Below, one piece after another: positions 63,587 to 64,000 of a stretch of DNA of 64,000 bases. Position 1 is the first letter of the stretch. Every line of letters begins with the position of its first letter. This DNA comes from Paraspadella gotoi. Lineage: Eukaryota > Chaetognatha. Location: NCBI GenBank assembly GCA_051294375.1, contig CM119267.1, positions 8,461,814 through 8,525,813 on the forward strand. Reading direction: 5' to 3'. A program made the position numbers and the translations under genes. Under the pieces are notes generated by a model. That model worked only from the letters and a program-made list of their open reading frames with translations. It was not told the origin of the DNA and did no database searches.

Positions 63587-64000
63587 ATGGCAGAAGGTGG
63601 GAAGACGAGGATTCCGCGACGCCGTTTGAAGTCGACGACGATGACCATCTTGAACGGCGACGCCGACGAAGACGACGCCGCGAAATCTCATTCGCCTCAG
63701 ATCGAACATACGCTGGAAAACGGACTTGACGTCAACGGAGACGTCAACGGAAACACCGTTAAACCGGCGTCGGGCGTCGAGTCTTCGCCGATAACGGCGC
63801 GGACGCCCTCTTCCGTTCCAATGACGCCGCGATCACCGACGAAAGTTCCAAACTGGGCTTCGCCGTCTTCGAAGCCGAACGCGTCTTCGAAGACGACTTC
63901 GGCGACACCGGAAGTCGACGCCGACGGCGAAGCGGCGCAGAAGCGACGAGCATCGCTCATCAAACAGTACGAATGTCTATCGACGGCGTCGAACGATCAT
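63587..64000 (+). CDS. 5' part of an unknown Ser/Thr/Pro-rich gene (runs off the window)
   Basis: From ATG (63587) the frame stays open for 138 codons to the window edge, with strongly GC-rich third positions. The product is basic at first (MAEGGKTRIPRRRLKSTT), then Asp/Asn- and Ser/Pro/Thr-rich (SGVESSPITARTPSSVP), then basic again (AAQKRRASLIKQYECLS). KRRASL fits a basophilic kinase site. No domain is recognised, and the frame is also open some way upstream of the ATG. Confidence 0.5.
   Translation, partial: MAEGGKTRIPRRRLKSTTMTILNGDADEDDAAKSHSPQIEHTLENGLDVNGDVNGNTVKPASGVESSPITARTPSSVPMTPRSPTKVPNWASPSSKPNASSKTTSATPEVDADGEAAQKRRASLIKQYECLSTASNDH

Overview
The window is nuclear DNA of an intron-rich animal, most likely an arthropod. 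Coding exons are GC-rich at third codon positions and sit in AT-rich introns with GT-AG borders and a notable minority of GC-AG borders. The arthropod suggestion rests mainly on a neuropeptide precursor whose mature peptide, GLKSCAFNAVTCF-amide, has the allatostatin-C/CCC core. There are many (TC)n/(GA)n, (GAAA)n and AT-rich microsatellites and ten runs of N. I assembled the multi-exon genes by hand from splice signals, reading-phase continuity and family motifs. Except where stated, all exon phases close.

Layout, left to right: last exon of a PY-motif membrane protein (+, 435-1099); a 15-exon SLC22-type organic ion transporter (-, 10247-2444) with a very large cytoplasmic loop and a small unrelated gene inside one of its introns (+, 4169-4899); a two-exon tail-anchored protein of unknown function (+, 11567-12774); a secreted carbonic-anhydrase-like protein that has lost two zinc ligands (-, 15092-13059); a secreted protein of about eleven four-cysteine repeats plus an 11-residue Ser-Cys-Tyr array (+, 16693-19048). 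A noisy, frameshifted second copy of that locus follows (19319-23693) and looks like an assembly artefact. Next come an allatostatin-C precursor (+, 25154-26512) with a TATA box; an intact secreted alpha-carbonic anhydrase (-, 31556-28236); a possible single-pass microprotein (-, 32710-32501); a gene of at least 27 exons encoding a long disordered protein with a C-terminal UNC5-type death domain (-, about 45893-36220); and a 25-exon gene (+, 49204-61453) that fuses a catalytically dead paladin phosphatase-like unit to nine tandem adenylate kinase domains and closes with a paladin-like tail. At the right edge are a small CxxC-containing reading frame and the start of a gene that runs off the window.

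The genes are not an operon and do not obviously form one pathway. Several encode secreted or membrane products: two carbonic anhydrase family members on the same strand (one active-looking, one dead), the cysteine repeat protein, the neuropeptide and the transporter. The most unusual items are the paladin/adenylate-kinase fusion, the cysteine repeat protein, the transporter's roughly 475-residue loop, and the high count of GC-AG introns. Sequence flanking several N runs is a lower-quality duplicate of neighbouring sequence, so apparent duplications and frameshifts there should be distrusted.
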